Shown here: in pieces, positions 47,643 through 55,554 of the stretch
Numbering within the stretch: the first letter of the stretch is position 1
How the letters are laid out: every line of letters begins with the position of its first letter
NCBI GenBank assembly: GCA_029261165.1
Contig: JAJDBV010000087.1
Location: 1 to 60,603, forward strand
Direction of reading: 5' to 3'
Length of the DNA stretch: 60,603 nt
Origin: Nitrospirota bacterium
GTDB taxonomy: Bacteria > Nitrospirota > Nitrospiria > SBBL01 > JAADHI01
Notes under the pieces: model-generated
Databases searched by the model: none
What the model saw: only the letters and a program-made list of their open reading frames with translations
What the model was told of the DNA's origin: nothing
Translations under genes and position numbers: made by a program

Positions 47643-49028
47643 ATGCTTGAAATGAACGGTGAAAACGATACGATTTGTGCCATCGCAACACCGGCGGGAA
47701 AATCGGCGATCGGGATTGTCCGGATCAGCGGGACAAAGGCCTTCTCTATCGTGCAGCCGCTCTTCAAGCGAAAAAAGCAGTTGTCTGATCTCAAAACCCA
47801 CACAATCCATTATTCTGAAATTCAGGACCCACAAACGGAAGAGGTCATCGACGAAGGTGTCTTTCTCGTCATGAAGGGTCCTGGATCATACACAGGTGAG
47901 GATACTGTTGAAATTCAATCTCATGGGAATCCCCTTGGCCTAAGGAGGATCTTGTCCTGTCTGGTCAAAGAGGGAGCGCGCATTGCAGGGCCAGGAGAGT
48001 TCACACGACGGGCCTTTCTCTCCGGGAAGATTGATCTTGCACAGGCAGAAGCGGTGATGGAGGTCATCTCTTCAGAAGGAGAGACGCATTACCAGTGGGC
48101 GCTCAGCCAGTTAAAGGGGGCCTTGTCTGGAAAAGTTGATGGTTTACGTAAAAAGCTTCTCTCTTTTCTGGCGGAGATTGAGGCATCGATCGACTTTTCT
48201 GAGGATGGGATCTTGCCGGGGAGTCATAAAGCCTTACTCCTCGGATTGACGGCAATCGACGAAGAGGTCAGGACTCTGTTATCAGAATTTGAAGCAGGTC
48301 AGAAGATTCGAGAAGGGTTTACGGTCGCCATCGTCGGGCGTCCGAATGTCGGAAAATCGAGCCTGATGAACGCGCTTCTTAGGGAAGATCGGGCCATCGT
48401 GACGCCTTTTCCGGGGACGACCCGGGACCTTCTGAAGGAGTGGGTCGATCTGGAGGGGATCACGGTACGGTTGATCGATACGGCCGGATCTCGGGAAACA
48501 GACCATCCCATTGAGCTGGAAGGTGTTTTGCGGGGTGAAGCGGCTGAAAAAGAAGCCGACTTAACCGTCTGGGTCATTGATTCAAGTGAACCCTTCAAAA
48601 AAGAGGATGATCGTCTGAACGAGCGCTTAAAAGAACGTAAAAGGCTTGTCGTTTTAAATAAGATCGACCTCCAAAGGGTTCTTGATACAAAAAACATTCA
48701 GGAAGATGCCCGTTTAGATCAGGTTGTTGAGGTTTCAACGCTAACCGGGGAGGGGATTGCGGATCTTCGGAGGGCAATGAAAAGCTTCCTTATTCCGCAG
48801 GCAATGAGGGAGCGGCCCCTGGTTGCCTTGGTAAGGCACCGAAACGCCCTGGAGCGGGTTCAGGAAGGCCTTGGGCGGGCGATAATCTCTGTTCAAAGAT
48901 ACAATTCTTCGGAGTTCATTGCGATTGATGTCAGAGATGCGATTGATGCGCTTGGAGAAGTTGTCGGTGAAACCACGACTGAGGAGATCCTGGACGAGAT
49001 ATTCAATCAGTTCTGTATCGGAAAGTGA
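47643..49028 (+). CDS. mnmE: tRNA modification GTPase MnmE
   Basis: 461 aa. The N-terminal tetrahydrofolate-binding domain (DTICAIATPAGKSAIGIVRISG, GSYTGEDTVEIQSHGN) is followed by a helical domain with an inserted G domain. The P-loop is GRPNVGKSSLMNALL near residue 225, with FPGTTRD and DTAGSRETDHPIE. The C-terminal catalytic Cys motif is FCIGK. With MnmG it makes cmnm5U at wobble uridines, and mnmG is the next gene. ATG 47652 is an alternative start. Confidence 0.97.
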   Translation: MLEMNGENDTICAIATPAGKSAIGIVRISGTKAFSIVQPLFKRKKQLSDLKTHTIHYSEIQDPQTEEVIDEGVFLVMKGPGSYTGEDTVEIQSHGNPLGLRRILSCLVKEGARIAGPGEFTRRAFLSGKIDLAQAEAVMEVISSEGETHYQWALSQLKGALSGKVDGLRKKLLSFLAEIEASIDFSEDGILPGSHKALLLGLTAIDEEVRTLLSEFEAGQKIREGFTVAIVGRPNVGKSSLMNALLREDRAIVTPFPGTTRDLLKEWVDLEGITVRLIDTAGSRETDHPIELEGVLRGEAAEKEADLTVWVIDSSEPFKKEDDRLNERLKERKRLVVLNKIDLQRVLDTKNIQEDARLDQVVEVSTLTGEGIADLRRAMKSFLIPQAMRERPLVALVRHRNALERVQEGLGRAIISVQRYNSSEFIAIDVRDAIDALGEVVGETTTEEILDEIFNQFCIGK

Positions 49029-49038
49029 TATCCGGGTT

Positions 49039-49078
49039 GGAGAGAGAATGTTCCACGTGGAACATTCTCTCTCCTTTT
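49039..49078 (+). terminator. Terminator-like hairpin containing parS
   Basis: GGAGAGAGAATGTTCCAC is followed directly by its exact reverse complement (49039-49056 and 49057-49074), an 18+18 bp perfect palindrome. A TTTT tract (49075-49078) comes next. It lies 10 bp past the mnmE stop and would act as a strong hairpin in RNA. Confidence 0.7.
49049..49064. promoter_or_regulatory. parS centromere site
   Basis: TGTTCCACGTGGAACA is a perfect 16-bp palindrome equal to the classical bacterial parS recognised by ParB/Spo0J. It lies about 4 kb from oriC between mnmE and mnmG, as expected for an origin-proximal centromere. Confidence 0.93.
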
Positions 49079-49112
49079 ACCCTTCCACGGCATTCAAGGT
49101 GGGGCGAAGCGA

Positions 49113-51038
49113 ATGAAGATGGCGAGACAAAAATTTGACGTTATTGTTGTCGGCGGAGGCCACGCCGGGTGTGAAGCGGCGTTGGCCGCAAGTCGAATGG
49201 GGGCCTTAACGCTTTTGGTGACCCTCAAGCTCGAAAATATCGGTCAGATGTCGTGTAATCCTGCAATTGGGGGGATCGCAAAAGGACACCTTGTCAGAGA
49301 AATCGATGCCTTGGGAGGTGAAATGGCCCGTGCCATTGACAGTGCCGGGATTCAATTTCGTATGTTAAATATGAGCAAGGGGCCGGCGGTACGGGCCCTC
49401 CGTGCCCAGGCAGACAGAGACATTTACAGGCGTGTGATGACAGAAGCCCTCTCTCAGGCCCCGAATCTAAGCCTGTTAGAGGCGGCCGTTGAGCGTTTAC
49501 TGGTAGAAAAGGGCCAGGTGCAGGGTGTGATCCTGGATGATCAGTCGAGATGTAAGGCTCCGGCAGTCATCCTCACGACGGGTACGTTTCTACGGGGACT
49601 TATTCACATTGGGCAACGTTCTTTCCCGTCCGGAAGGATGGGAGAGGCCCCCGCAATCAAGGCCTCTGAAAGCTTGCTCGATCTAGGGTTTCACCTTGGA
49701 AGGCTTAAGACGGGTACGCCTCCCCGGCTGGATGGCCGAACGATCGACTATACAAATCTCTTACCTCAGTATGGTGATGACCCGCCGACTCCTTTTTCTT
49801 ATACCACCAACCGATTGGACGTCGATCAGCTTCCTTGTCACCTGACGTATACGAATGAGAAAACGCACGAAATGATCCGGGCACATCTTGGAGAATCGCC
49901 TCTCTATTCAGGTGTGATCACCGGGGTGGGTCCACGTTATTGTCCTTCCATTGAAGATAAGGTCTCCAAGTTCTCCTCTCACCCACGCCACCAGATCTTT
50001 CTCGAGCCGGAGGGAAGAAGTACGCCGGTCGTTTACCCCAATGGCATCTCAACCTGCTTGCCCGAGGCGGTACAGCTTGACTTTGTTCAAACGATCCCTG
50101 GACTTGAAAAGGTTAAAATGCTTCGACCCGGCTATGCAATCGAATATGACTACATTCCTCCAACGCAGCTTAATTTGACGCTGGAGACCAAGCCGGTGGC
50201 AGGACTTTACCATGCCGGACAACTCAACGGGACCTCTGGGTATGAGGAAGCGGCAGCCCAGGGGCTGATGGCTGGAATCAATGCGGTCCTGAAGCTTCGC
50301 AAGGAGCCGCCACTCATCCTCGACCGCTCAGAGGCTTATATCGGGGTCTTGATTGATGATTTGGTGACCCTTGGTACTGAAGAACCGTATCGGATGTTCA
50401 CTTCGCGCGCAGAATACCGTCTCCTGCTCCGCCATGACAATGCCGATCTAAGGCTGATGGCAAAGGGTTATCGTATCGGGTTGATCTCGGAGGAGCAATA
50501 TCAGGCGAGCGCGTCAAAGAAAGAGCAGGTCGCCGCAGCAAAAGAATGGTTAAATCAAACCCAGGTCCGGATGTTGCCTGGAGGGATCGAAACACTCAGA
50601 TCTGAAGGGATCGATAACGCACTCCCCTCCTTGAGTCTGGCAAAGCTGCTTAAACGTCCTGGTGTTGATTACAAGAAGATGCAGGCGTGGTTTGACCTGA
50701 ATGGGGAGATCGATCCTTCGATTGCGGATCAAACTGAAATAGAGCTTAAGTATGAGGGCTATATTCGGCGGGAATTTTCACAGGTCGCCCGTTTTCGCAG
50801 ACTCGAGGGAAAGAGGATACCGGACTCCTTTGATTTTGAGGCGGTGAGTTGCCTTTCGAGCGAGGTGAAAGAAAAGCTGGGGCGGATTCGTCCCCAATCC
50901 CTGGGACAGGCATCACGTATTTCAGGGGTGACGCCCGCAGCCATCTCCATTTTGATGGTCGCCCTTGAACGGAAAAAGTCCCCTTTGGCGCCACCTCTTG
51001 GAGAAGAGGGTCATGAAGAGACCTCTCGCACGGCCTAG
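49113..51038 (+). CDS. mnmG: tRNA uridine 5-carboxymethylaminomethyl modification enzyme MnmG
   Basis: 641 aa. It is the FAD-dependent partner of MnmE. The FAD site is [21 protein letters not shown] at the N-terminus, followed by [15 protein letters not shown]. Also visible are [16 protein letters not shown], the conserved [13 protein letters not shown] and [17 protein letters not shown]. The C-terminal tail ([18 protein letters not shown]) looks non-native and may come from a short repeat that runs into the gene end. ATG 49119 is an alternative start. Confidence 0.96.
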   Translation: MKMARQKFDVIVVGGGHAGCEAALAASRMGALTLLVTLKLENIGQMSCNPAIGGIAKGHLVREIDALGGEMARAIDSAGIQFRMLNMSKGPAVRALRAQADRDIYRRVMTEALSQAPNLSLLEAAVERLLVEKGQVQGVILDDQSRCKAPAVILTTGTFLRGLIHIGQRSFPSGRMGEAPAIKASESLLDLGFHLGRLKTGTPPRLDGRTIDYTNLLPQYGDDPPTPFSYTTNRLDVDQLPCHLTYTNEKTHEMIRAHLGESPLYSGVITGVGPRYCPSIEDKVSKFSSHPRHQIFLEPEGRSTPVVYPNGISTCLPEAVQLDFVQTIPGLEKVKMLRPGYAIEYDYIPPTQLNLTLETKPVAGLYHAGQLNGTSGYEEAAAQGLMAGINAVLKLRKEPPLILDRSEAYIGVLIDDLVTLGTEEPYRMFTSRAEYRLLLRHDNADLRLMAKGYRIGLISEEQYQASASKKEQVAAAKEWLNQTQVRMLPGGIETLRSEGIDNALPSLSLAKLLKRPGVDYKKMQAWFDLNGEIDPSIADQTEIELKYEGYIRREFSQVARFRRLEGKRIPDSFDFEAVSCLSSEVKEKLGRIRPQSLGQASRISGVTPAAISILMVALERKKSPLAPPLGEEGHEETSRTA

Positions 51039-51089
51039 TGTTGTGTCTTCCTTCCTTCAAATTGAGGCTCAAAACCATGAATAGCGAGC

Positions 51090-51120
51090 GCAAACCCCAG
51101 TCCCTTGGGACGGGGTTTGC
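51090..51120. repeat. Strong hairpin between mnmG and rsmG
   Basis: GCAAACCCC (51090-51098) pairs with GGGGTTTGC (51112-51120), and inside it GTCCC pairs with GGGAC around a TT loop. No T-run follows, so it is more likely an RNA-stability or dispersed repeat element than a terminator. Confidence 0.5.
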
Positions 51121-51144
51121 CAGGCGACCAGAGAATACAGACCC

Positions 51145-51807
51145 GTGATGAAGATAGATCCGAGAACACGACTCATCTCCGGAAGTGAATCACTCGGCCT
51201 GTCCTTATCTCCCTCCCAGGTTGATCAATTCATGACCTACCTTTCAGAACTTATCCGATGGAACCAAAAGATCAATCTGACGGGCTTCCAACACGAAGAC
51301 GAAATCATTGTCAAATTCTTTTTGGACGCGCTTATGCCGCTGGTGATGCCGGAGACAATCTATGGGGTACGGTGGATTGATATTGGAACAGGAGCCGGTT
51401 CTCCGGGGCTTCCTCTCAAGATTGTCAGGCCGGACGTGCAGATGACGCTGGTCGAACCGCTTGAAAAGAAAGTCACCTTTCTTCACCATATCATCGGTCT
51501 GCTAGGTCTTTCGAGGGTCACCGTCGCCCACGAGAGGGTGGATTCCTTACGCGGGGACAAATGGGACCAGGCCTATGATCTGCTCATAACAAGAGGACTT
51601 GATCCGGCGATTGTTATCGAGAAAGGATCCCCTCTCGTTCGTAAAGGGGGCCGCCTCCTTTTTTATCAAACAACTGTACTTGAGGACAGGTGGAATAATC
51701 TCATTAAGGGATATCCCGATCTGGTGTTAGGTGAGGTGCGTCCGGTTCGTCTTCCGTTTAGCACAGATTCGAGAACGCTTGTCCTGATAAACCGCCGATT
51801 CACTTGA
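51145..51807 (+). CDS. rsmG: 16S rRNA 7-methylguanosine methyltransferase RsmG
   Basis: 220 aa. It methylates G527 (E. coli numbering) of 16S rRNA using SAM. The N-terminal helix YLSELIRWNQKINLTG is followed by the SAM-binding motif DIGTGAGSPGLPLKIVRP and EPLEKKVTFLHHI. GTG 51145 and ATG 51148 are both possible starts. It belongs to the mnmE-mnmG-rsmG order. parA and parB, the usual next genes, are absent; tRNAs and an island follow. Confidence 0.95.
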   Translation: MMKIDPRTRLISGSESLGLSLSPSQVDQFMTYLSELIRWNQKINLTGFQHEDEIIVKFFLDALMPLVMPETIYGVRWIDIGTGAGSPGLPLKIVRPDVQMTLVEPLEKKVTFLHHIIGLLGLSRVTVAHERVDSLRGDKWDQAYDLLITRGLDPAIVIEKGSPLVRKGGRLLFYQTTVLEDRWNNLIKGYPDLVLGEVRPVRLPFSTDSRTLVLINRRFT

Positions 51808-51821
51808 AATACTGCGTTATC

Positions 51822-51876
51822 GGTCTTCGCTGGCTCCTCACCGTACGGCGGTACGCCTCGACCGTCAACGAAGACC
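51822..51876. repeat. Palindromic intergenic element after rsmG
   Basis: GGTCTTCG (51822-51829) pairs with CGAAGACC (51869-51876), with an inner CCGTACGGCGGTACG block. The text resembles short dispersed palindromes I have seen in other environmental genomes, but only one copy is in this window. The rest of the 214-bp gap before tRNA-Arg holds a promoter (51982-52010) and nothing else clear. Confidence 0.45.
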
Positions 51877-51981
51877 TCTGGCCTTGTCTTTCATCCGACT
51901 TGACTGTTTGCCCTAAAACTCTGCTGGTTAAAACCCCGTCACTTGCAACAGTTATTGACGATTTTTGGAGCGGCCTTTTGA

Positions 51982-52010
51982 TTGTTTCAGCTTACCTTTT
52001 GTGATATAAA
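51982..52010 (+). promoter_or_regulatory. Promoter of the tRNA-Arg/tRNA-Lys pair
   Basis: TTGTTT (51982-51987), 17-bp spacer, TATAAA (52005-52010), 12 bp before the tRNA-Arg gene. Confidence 0.5.
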
Positions 52011-52021
52011 GAACCGACATT

Positions 52022-52098
52022 GCGCCTGTAGCTCAATTGGATAGAGCGCCGGCCTCCGGAGCCGGAGGTTGGGGGTTCGAGCCCCTCCAGGCGCACCA
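52022..52098 (+). tRNA. tRNA-Arg (anticodon CCG)
   Basis: 77 nt. The acceptor stem is GCGCCTG/CAGGCGC, D-stem GCTC/GAGC, anticodon stem CCGGC/GCCGG with loop CTCCGGA (anticodon CCG), and T-arm GGGGG-TTCGAGC-CCCTC. The CCA end is encoded. Confidence 0.95.
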
Positions 52099-52114
52099 TA
52101 AGGTGTACATATTC

Positions 52115-52195
<81 letters not shown>

Positions 52196-52219
52196 TCAAT
52201 GGGTTATACAATCTCACCC

Positions 52220-53269
52220 TCAGCCTTTTTTTACCGAGGGTGATAAAATTGTGATAACTTTTTTTCTTTTTTTGAGGATCTCAACGCCATCCCGGAGACT
52301 CTCGGGATAATGGTGCGCATATCGCTGGGTCATGATCGGAGATTTGTGGCCCAGTAGCCGCTGCACTTTATAGATCTCGATACCTGCCTGAATGAGGCGT
52401 GTTGCAAAGGTATGCCTGAGATCGTGGAAGTGCAGGTTTTTGATCCTGGCCGCTGTAATCGCCCTTCGGAAGGCACGCCTGAGGTTATGATCGTCAATCG
52501 GCGTACAGGCTCTTCCGTAGAAGACCAGGTTGGTTTTAATCGGCCTGACCCTTGATTTTTCTTTAAGGAGCCTAAGGACGATCCGGTTAATCGGGATTGT
52601 CCTCCGTTCTCCGTTTTTTGAGTGAAAGACCGTCACCGTCCGCCGGAAAAGACTGACCCCTTCCCAGGTGAGGGCGAGGATCTCTCCCATCCGCGTCCCG
52701 GTATGCAGGGCAAAAAGAACGATCTCTTTGAGCCAAGGAGGAGAGACTTTCATCAGTTTTTCTTCTTCCTCATCGGTCAGCCATCTGTCTCTTTTGTTAT
52801 TCTCCTTCTCCATTGAGACCTTGCAAACCGGGTTGTCCCGGCACCACTCCCACTCTCGAATTGCCAGGTTGAAGGCGGCTTTCATGACGGCGAGCTCCCT
52901 GTTGATCGTTGCAGGAGCGACACCATCATCGTAGCGCTTGGCCTTATACCCAACAATACGCGCAGGCGTAATCTCGGCCAGGGTAACGCTCCCAAAGAAC
53001 GGAATGAGGTTTTTGATGTACCCCCGGTAAGACCTTTGACTCGCTTTTTTGACCACATAATCTGACTGATACCGTTCCATCATCTCCTCAAAGGTCCGCT
53101 CATTTTCTTCAAGGGTGTCAAAGAAGCGTCCCTCAAAGATCTTGACCGTGACTTTTGCCAAGATTGCCTCGGCTAACTTCCGGTTGGAAGTCCCGGTCGG
53201 TCTTCTGATTTGTTTTCCCTGATGGGATATTGCCATCCACCAGACCTTACCTCGTTTATACAGCCCCAT
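52220..53269 (-). CDS. Tyrosine site-specific recombinase (island integrase)
   Basis: 349 aa. The N-terminal arm and SAM-like core-binding region (about 60-150) are followed by the catalytic domain. The first Arg is in GTRMGEILALTW (near residue 194). The HxxR motif is in HDLRHTFATRLI (near 280), then LLGHKS and the nucleophile Tyr in RYAHH (near 317). It lacks the extra IntI-type insertion, so it is a phage/island-type enzyme rather than an integron integrase. It lies 30 bp inside the tRNA-Lys end. An inverted repeat CACCCTC/GAGGGTG at its 3' end (52215-52242) may terminate transcription. Confidence 0.93.
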   Translation of the reverse strand: MGLYKRGKVWWMAISHQGKQIRRPTGTSNRKLAEAILAKVTVKIFEGRFFDTLEENERTFEEMMERYQSDYVVKKASQRSYRGYIKNLIPFFGSVTLAEITPARIVGYKAKRYDDGVAPATINRELAVMKAAFNLAIREWEWCRDNPVCKVSMEKENNKRDRWLTDEEEEKLMKVSPPWLKEIVLFALHTGTRMGEILALTWEGVSLFRRTVTVFHSKNGERRTIPINRIVLRLLKEKSRVRPIKTNLVFYGRACTPIDDHNLRRAFRRAITAARIKNLHFHDLRHTFATRLIQAGIEIYKVQRLLGHKSPIMTQRYAHHYPESLRDGVEILKKRKKVITILSPSVKKG

Positions 53270-53270
53270 T

Positions 53271-53576
53271 TTATTTCTCCTTACCTTTGGGCTGATTCAG
53301 GCCTGGTTTCCCCGCAAGTGCCATTGTAGACCCCTCGCTTCGCCCTTGCAATGAGGGAATAGATGTCGCACTTTTTTCTTTTGGCATCCTATTCCGAAAA
53401 CCCTCAAGCCATGTCTTGATCTCATATTTTCGAAATCGAATCACTCCATGTATTTTAATCGACGGGATCTTGTTTTGAGCACTCCACGCATAGAGCGTAG
53501 AGATCTTGATCTGTGGATAGTCCGATAGGGCTTTGATATCAAAGTAAGGTGTTTTGTTCCGATCTTGCTCACTCAT
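53271..53576 (-). CDS. Excisionase-like helix-turn-helix protein
   Basis: 101 aa from ATG 53576 (the frame continues upstream). The core TPYFDIKALSDYPQIKISTLYAWSAQNKIPSIKIHGVIRFRKYEIKTWLEGF is a winged helix-turn-helix of the excisionase/MerR-like type (HTH_17). The C-terminal third is basic and low-complexity. The stop lies 1 bp before the integrase start, so the two are co-expressed. It probably controls excision direction or integrase expression. Confidence 0.75.
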   Translation of the reverse strand: MSEQDRNKTPYFDIKALSDYPQIKISTLYAWSAQNKIPSIKIHGVIRFRKYEIKTWLEGFRNRMPKEKSATSIPSLQGRSEGSTMALAGKPGLNQPKGKEK

Positions 53577-53639
53577 TGTTTGCGTTCCCGGATCGTGCCC
53601 GATAAAGAAAATCAGGCATATTCCCCCTCCACTTATCAT

Positions 53640-54490
53640 CTCCCTCTGATGCCAATGCTGTCGTCCACTATAGTTTTACCACCAAAACCGTACAAATAAA
53701 TGTCCCGTTTATGAGGCACTTATTTTCACGGTTTTTCAGGTAGGATCAGTAGCAACTGAAAAGGCAAGATGCATCTTAAAAGATTGTAAGAAGGGGTGGA
53801 ATCCCGGTAAGCGAATCAAGGCGTGAAGGAGGTTGGGTATTCTTGCGAGATCCCTCTTTTTTCTGTCACACCCCACGCAACGTTGGAGTGCACCTTGGGT
53901 AGACCGATGTGATTTAACATGTTGAATAAACAAATAAAATCGAAAGACCACCGGTATACCGTGGGTAAACCACCCACCGCTTTATTAATCCAAAGCATTT
54001 GAAATATAAGGGATTTTACGGTCTACCGATTTGATTCTAATTTCACGAAAGGAGTGTCCCTGTTATTTTGGCAAAAAACTACTCTCTTCCAGGCAAAACC
54101 GAGTGAGATTAAGCCCCCTTAGGGAGTGTACAAAGGGCACGGACTGACCACTCCGAGCAACCATACTCATGATCCCCCCGCCCACCCCGGCAGGGCCGAA
54201 AGACGCCCAGGCGGACTATGCAGAAAGAAACCTGCAAAGACCGCCAACCCTGACCGCCTTAATTCCGCCCTGCCTAGTCGCCCATCTGCCCCCAGCGGGG
54301 GCTCCCAAATTGTGAGGAGGAGAGCCTGGAAATCATATCCCTTGAGCCTGTTTTGATCGGGCGATTGTGGTAAATAATCAACCGGATTATAAATATGCCA
54401 TCGAAAAGATGACTGGGCCTAGGCTTTTCAATGATCTTTTTGAAATAGAATCAGGATGACACAAGTTCCTAAATCTGGTATTTTTGAGCG
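53640..54490. other. Island control region without a convincing gene
   Basis: 850 bp with no supported CDS. Features seen: a perfect palindrome CGGTATACCG and a neighbouring TGGGT/ACCCA repeat near 53950-53975, and two related motifs, GACCGATGTGATT near 53903 and TACCGATTTGATT near 54024. A GC-rich stretch lies at about 54170-54310. These could be regulator or integrase arm sites. The frame at 54126-54356 is of low-complexity composition and I do not accept it. Confidence 0.4.
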
Positions 54491-54742
54491 ATGGAGGACT
54501 CGGCACATTTTGCTGACATGCTTCACGAGCGTCGTATCAAACGAGAGTGGGCTGATCACACAGTGGACAATCCTGACGTGATGGAAGATCACGAAGATGG
54601 GACGCGCCATTTTATCAAGCAGATATCCGAATGTGATGATCGATGGCTCCGGGTGATTGTAAATGTTAATGTGAACCCAAATCGTTTGGTGACGGCCTTT
54701 TTCGACCGTCGGTTGAGGAAAAACTATGCGAGTAAAAGTTGA
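54491..54742 (+). CDS. DUF4258 protein, probable toxin of a type II pair
   Basis: 83 aa. The pattern MLHERRIKREWADHTVDNPDVMEDHEDGTRHFIKQI with WLRVIV and VTAFFDRRLRK matches DUF4258, a RelE/BrnT-like fold often encoded with DUF2283. The His, Arg and DRR residues of the family are present. The stop overlaps the DUF2283 start by 17 bp, the usual sign of a coupled toxin-antitoxin pair, though a biochemical role is not established for this family. Confidence 0.75.
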   Translation: MEDSAHFADMLHERRIKREWADHTVDNPDVMEDHEDGTRHFIKQISECDDRWLRVIVNVNVNPNRLVTAFFDRRLRKNYASKS

Positions 54743-54926
54743 CAAAGCAAGCGACACGCTCTATTTCCGTTTTGACGAAAATATGATCGTGGAATCTGAG
54801 GAAGTCCGTCCAGGCGTGATACTCGATTTCGATGAAAATGAACGGGTTGTCGGCGTAGAATTTCTCAATATCTCCTCTCGAACCACCCCCGAAGATCTTT
54901 CATCGATCCAATTCCAATCTGTCTGA
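54726..54926 (+). CDS. DUF2283 protein, partner of the DUF4258 protein
   Basis: 66 aa. The sequence begins MRVKVDKASDTLYFRFDEN and continues PGVILDFDENERVVGVEFLNIS, the standard DUF2283 pattern of a small beta-sheet protein. It overlaps the DUF4258 gene. In this order (toxin-like first) it would be the antitoxin-like partner. Confidence 0.8.
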   Translation: MRVKVDKASDTLYFRFDENMIVESEEVRPGVILDFDENERVVGVEFLNISSRTTPEDLSSIQFQSV

Positions 54927-54974
54927 GAACAACAACGAATTGTTTACAACAGTTGCATGTGTTTAGTTTACTTT

Positions 54975-55005
54975 TTGGGCTGACAAAGGTAGATCATCGT
55001 ATAAT
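54975..55005 (+). promoter_or_regulatory. Possible promoter of the DUF433 gene
   Basis: A perfect TATAAT (55000-55005) lies 25 bp before the coding region, with TTGGGC (54975-54980, 19-bp spacer) as a weak -35 box. Confidence 0.4.
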
Positions 55006-55029
55006 CCATAGATAGACGGAGGTGATAAA

Positions 55030-55242
55030 ATTACGATTCTTAAGGATCGAATCACCGTTGACCTGGAACAATGCGGTGGCCGACCCTGCGTTCGCGGTAT
55101 GAGAATCCGCGTCAGTGATGTGCTCGACCATCTTGCAAATGGCTTAACCCCAGAGCAGATCCTTGAAGAATTGTCAGACCTGGAAATAGATGATATCCGT
55201 GCCTGTCTTCGGTTTGCAAGTCATCGTCTTGACCATCAGTGA
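55030..55242 (+). CDS. DUF433 antitoxin-like protein with non-standard start (ATT)
   Basis: 70 residues: LKDRITVDLEQCGGRPCVRGMRIRVSDVLDHLANGLTPEQILEELSDLEIDDIRACLRFASHRL is a complete DUF433 domain (winged-helix, VapB-like). There is no ATG, GTG or TTG between the in-frame TAG at 55009 and the conserved region. The best candidate start is ATT 55030, 8 bp after GGAGGT. The usual partner, a DUF5615 PIN-like toxin, is not found downstream, so it is an orphan or a decayed pair. Confidence 0.65.
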   Translation: MTILKDRITVDLEQCGGRPCVRGMRIRVSDVLDHLANGLTPEQILEELSDLEIDDIRACLRFASHRLDHQ

Positions 55243-55479
55243 TTTCGACACTTCAATTTGAGAGTAACACTTTGTGCTCACATGAAAGGTTCTTAGCCAT
55301 TTTAAAAATCCTTTCCATACGACGGAAGATCATGGTTTCGGAATTATCTTTGTTTTCTGGATCGGCAGGATATAAGATAATTCCGCTCAAATACCAATGA
55401 AAGAACTTGTACTTTTTGGTTTGCTTCTTTAATATCGAGAAACGAGATACTTTCTTGTTCCCGGTGACTGGCGTCGCCG

Positions 55480-55530
55480 GGAATCGCGGCACTCGACCCG
55501 ACTGCTCGCGGGTCAGTGCCGCGATTAGCC
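55480..55530. repeat. Inverted-repeat site A (attC-like) before the PIN-like gene
   Basis: AATCGCGGCACT (55482-55493) pairs perfectly with AGTGCCGCGATT (55515-55526), with one bulged C and an inner GACCCG/CGGGTC stem. It ends in ATTAGCC. The size and the extrahelical base resemble integron attC sites, but the essential GTT triplet is ATT here, so it may be a degenerate site or a simple hairpin. Confidence 0.4.
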
Positions 55531-55554
55531 TCCTGGTTTACGTATGAGTAAAAA

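Noticed and set aside
52220-53269. Integron integrase (IntI) as source of the attC-like sites
   Set aside because: The catalytic domain lacks the IntI-specific insertion, and the att repeats show tRNA-targeted island integration.
54126-54356. 76-codon plus-strand frame in the island control region
   Set aside because: Low-complexity Pro/Arg/Ser-rich composition, no ribosome-binding site and no recognisable family; it probably reflects the local GC-rich stretch.
55253-55492. 79-codon minus-strand frame upstream of the PIN-like gene
   Set aside because: It starts inside the inverted repeat of site A, lacks a ribosome-binding site and has no recognised domain.
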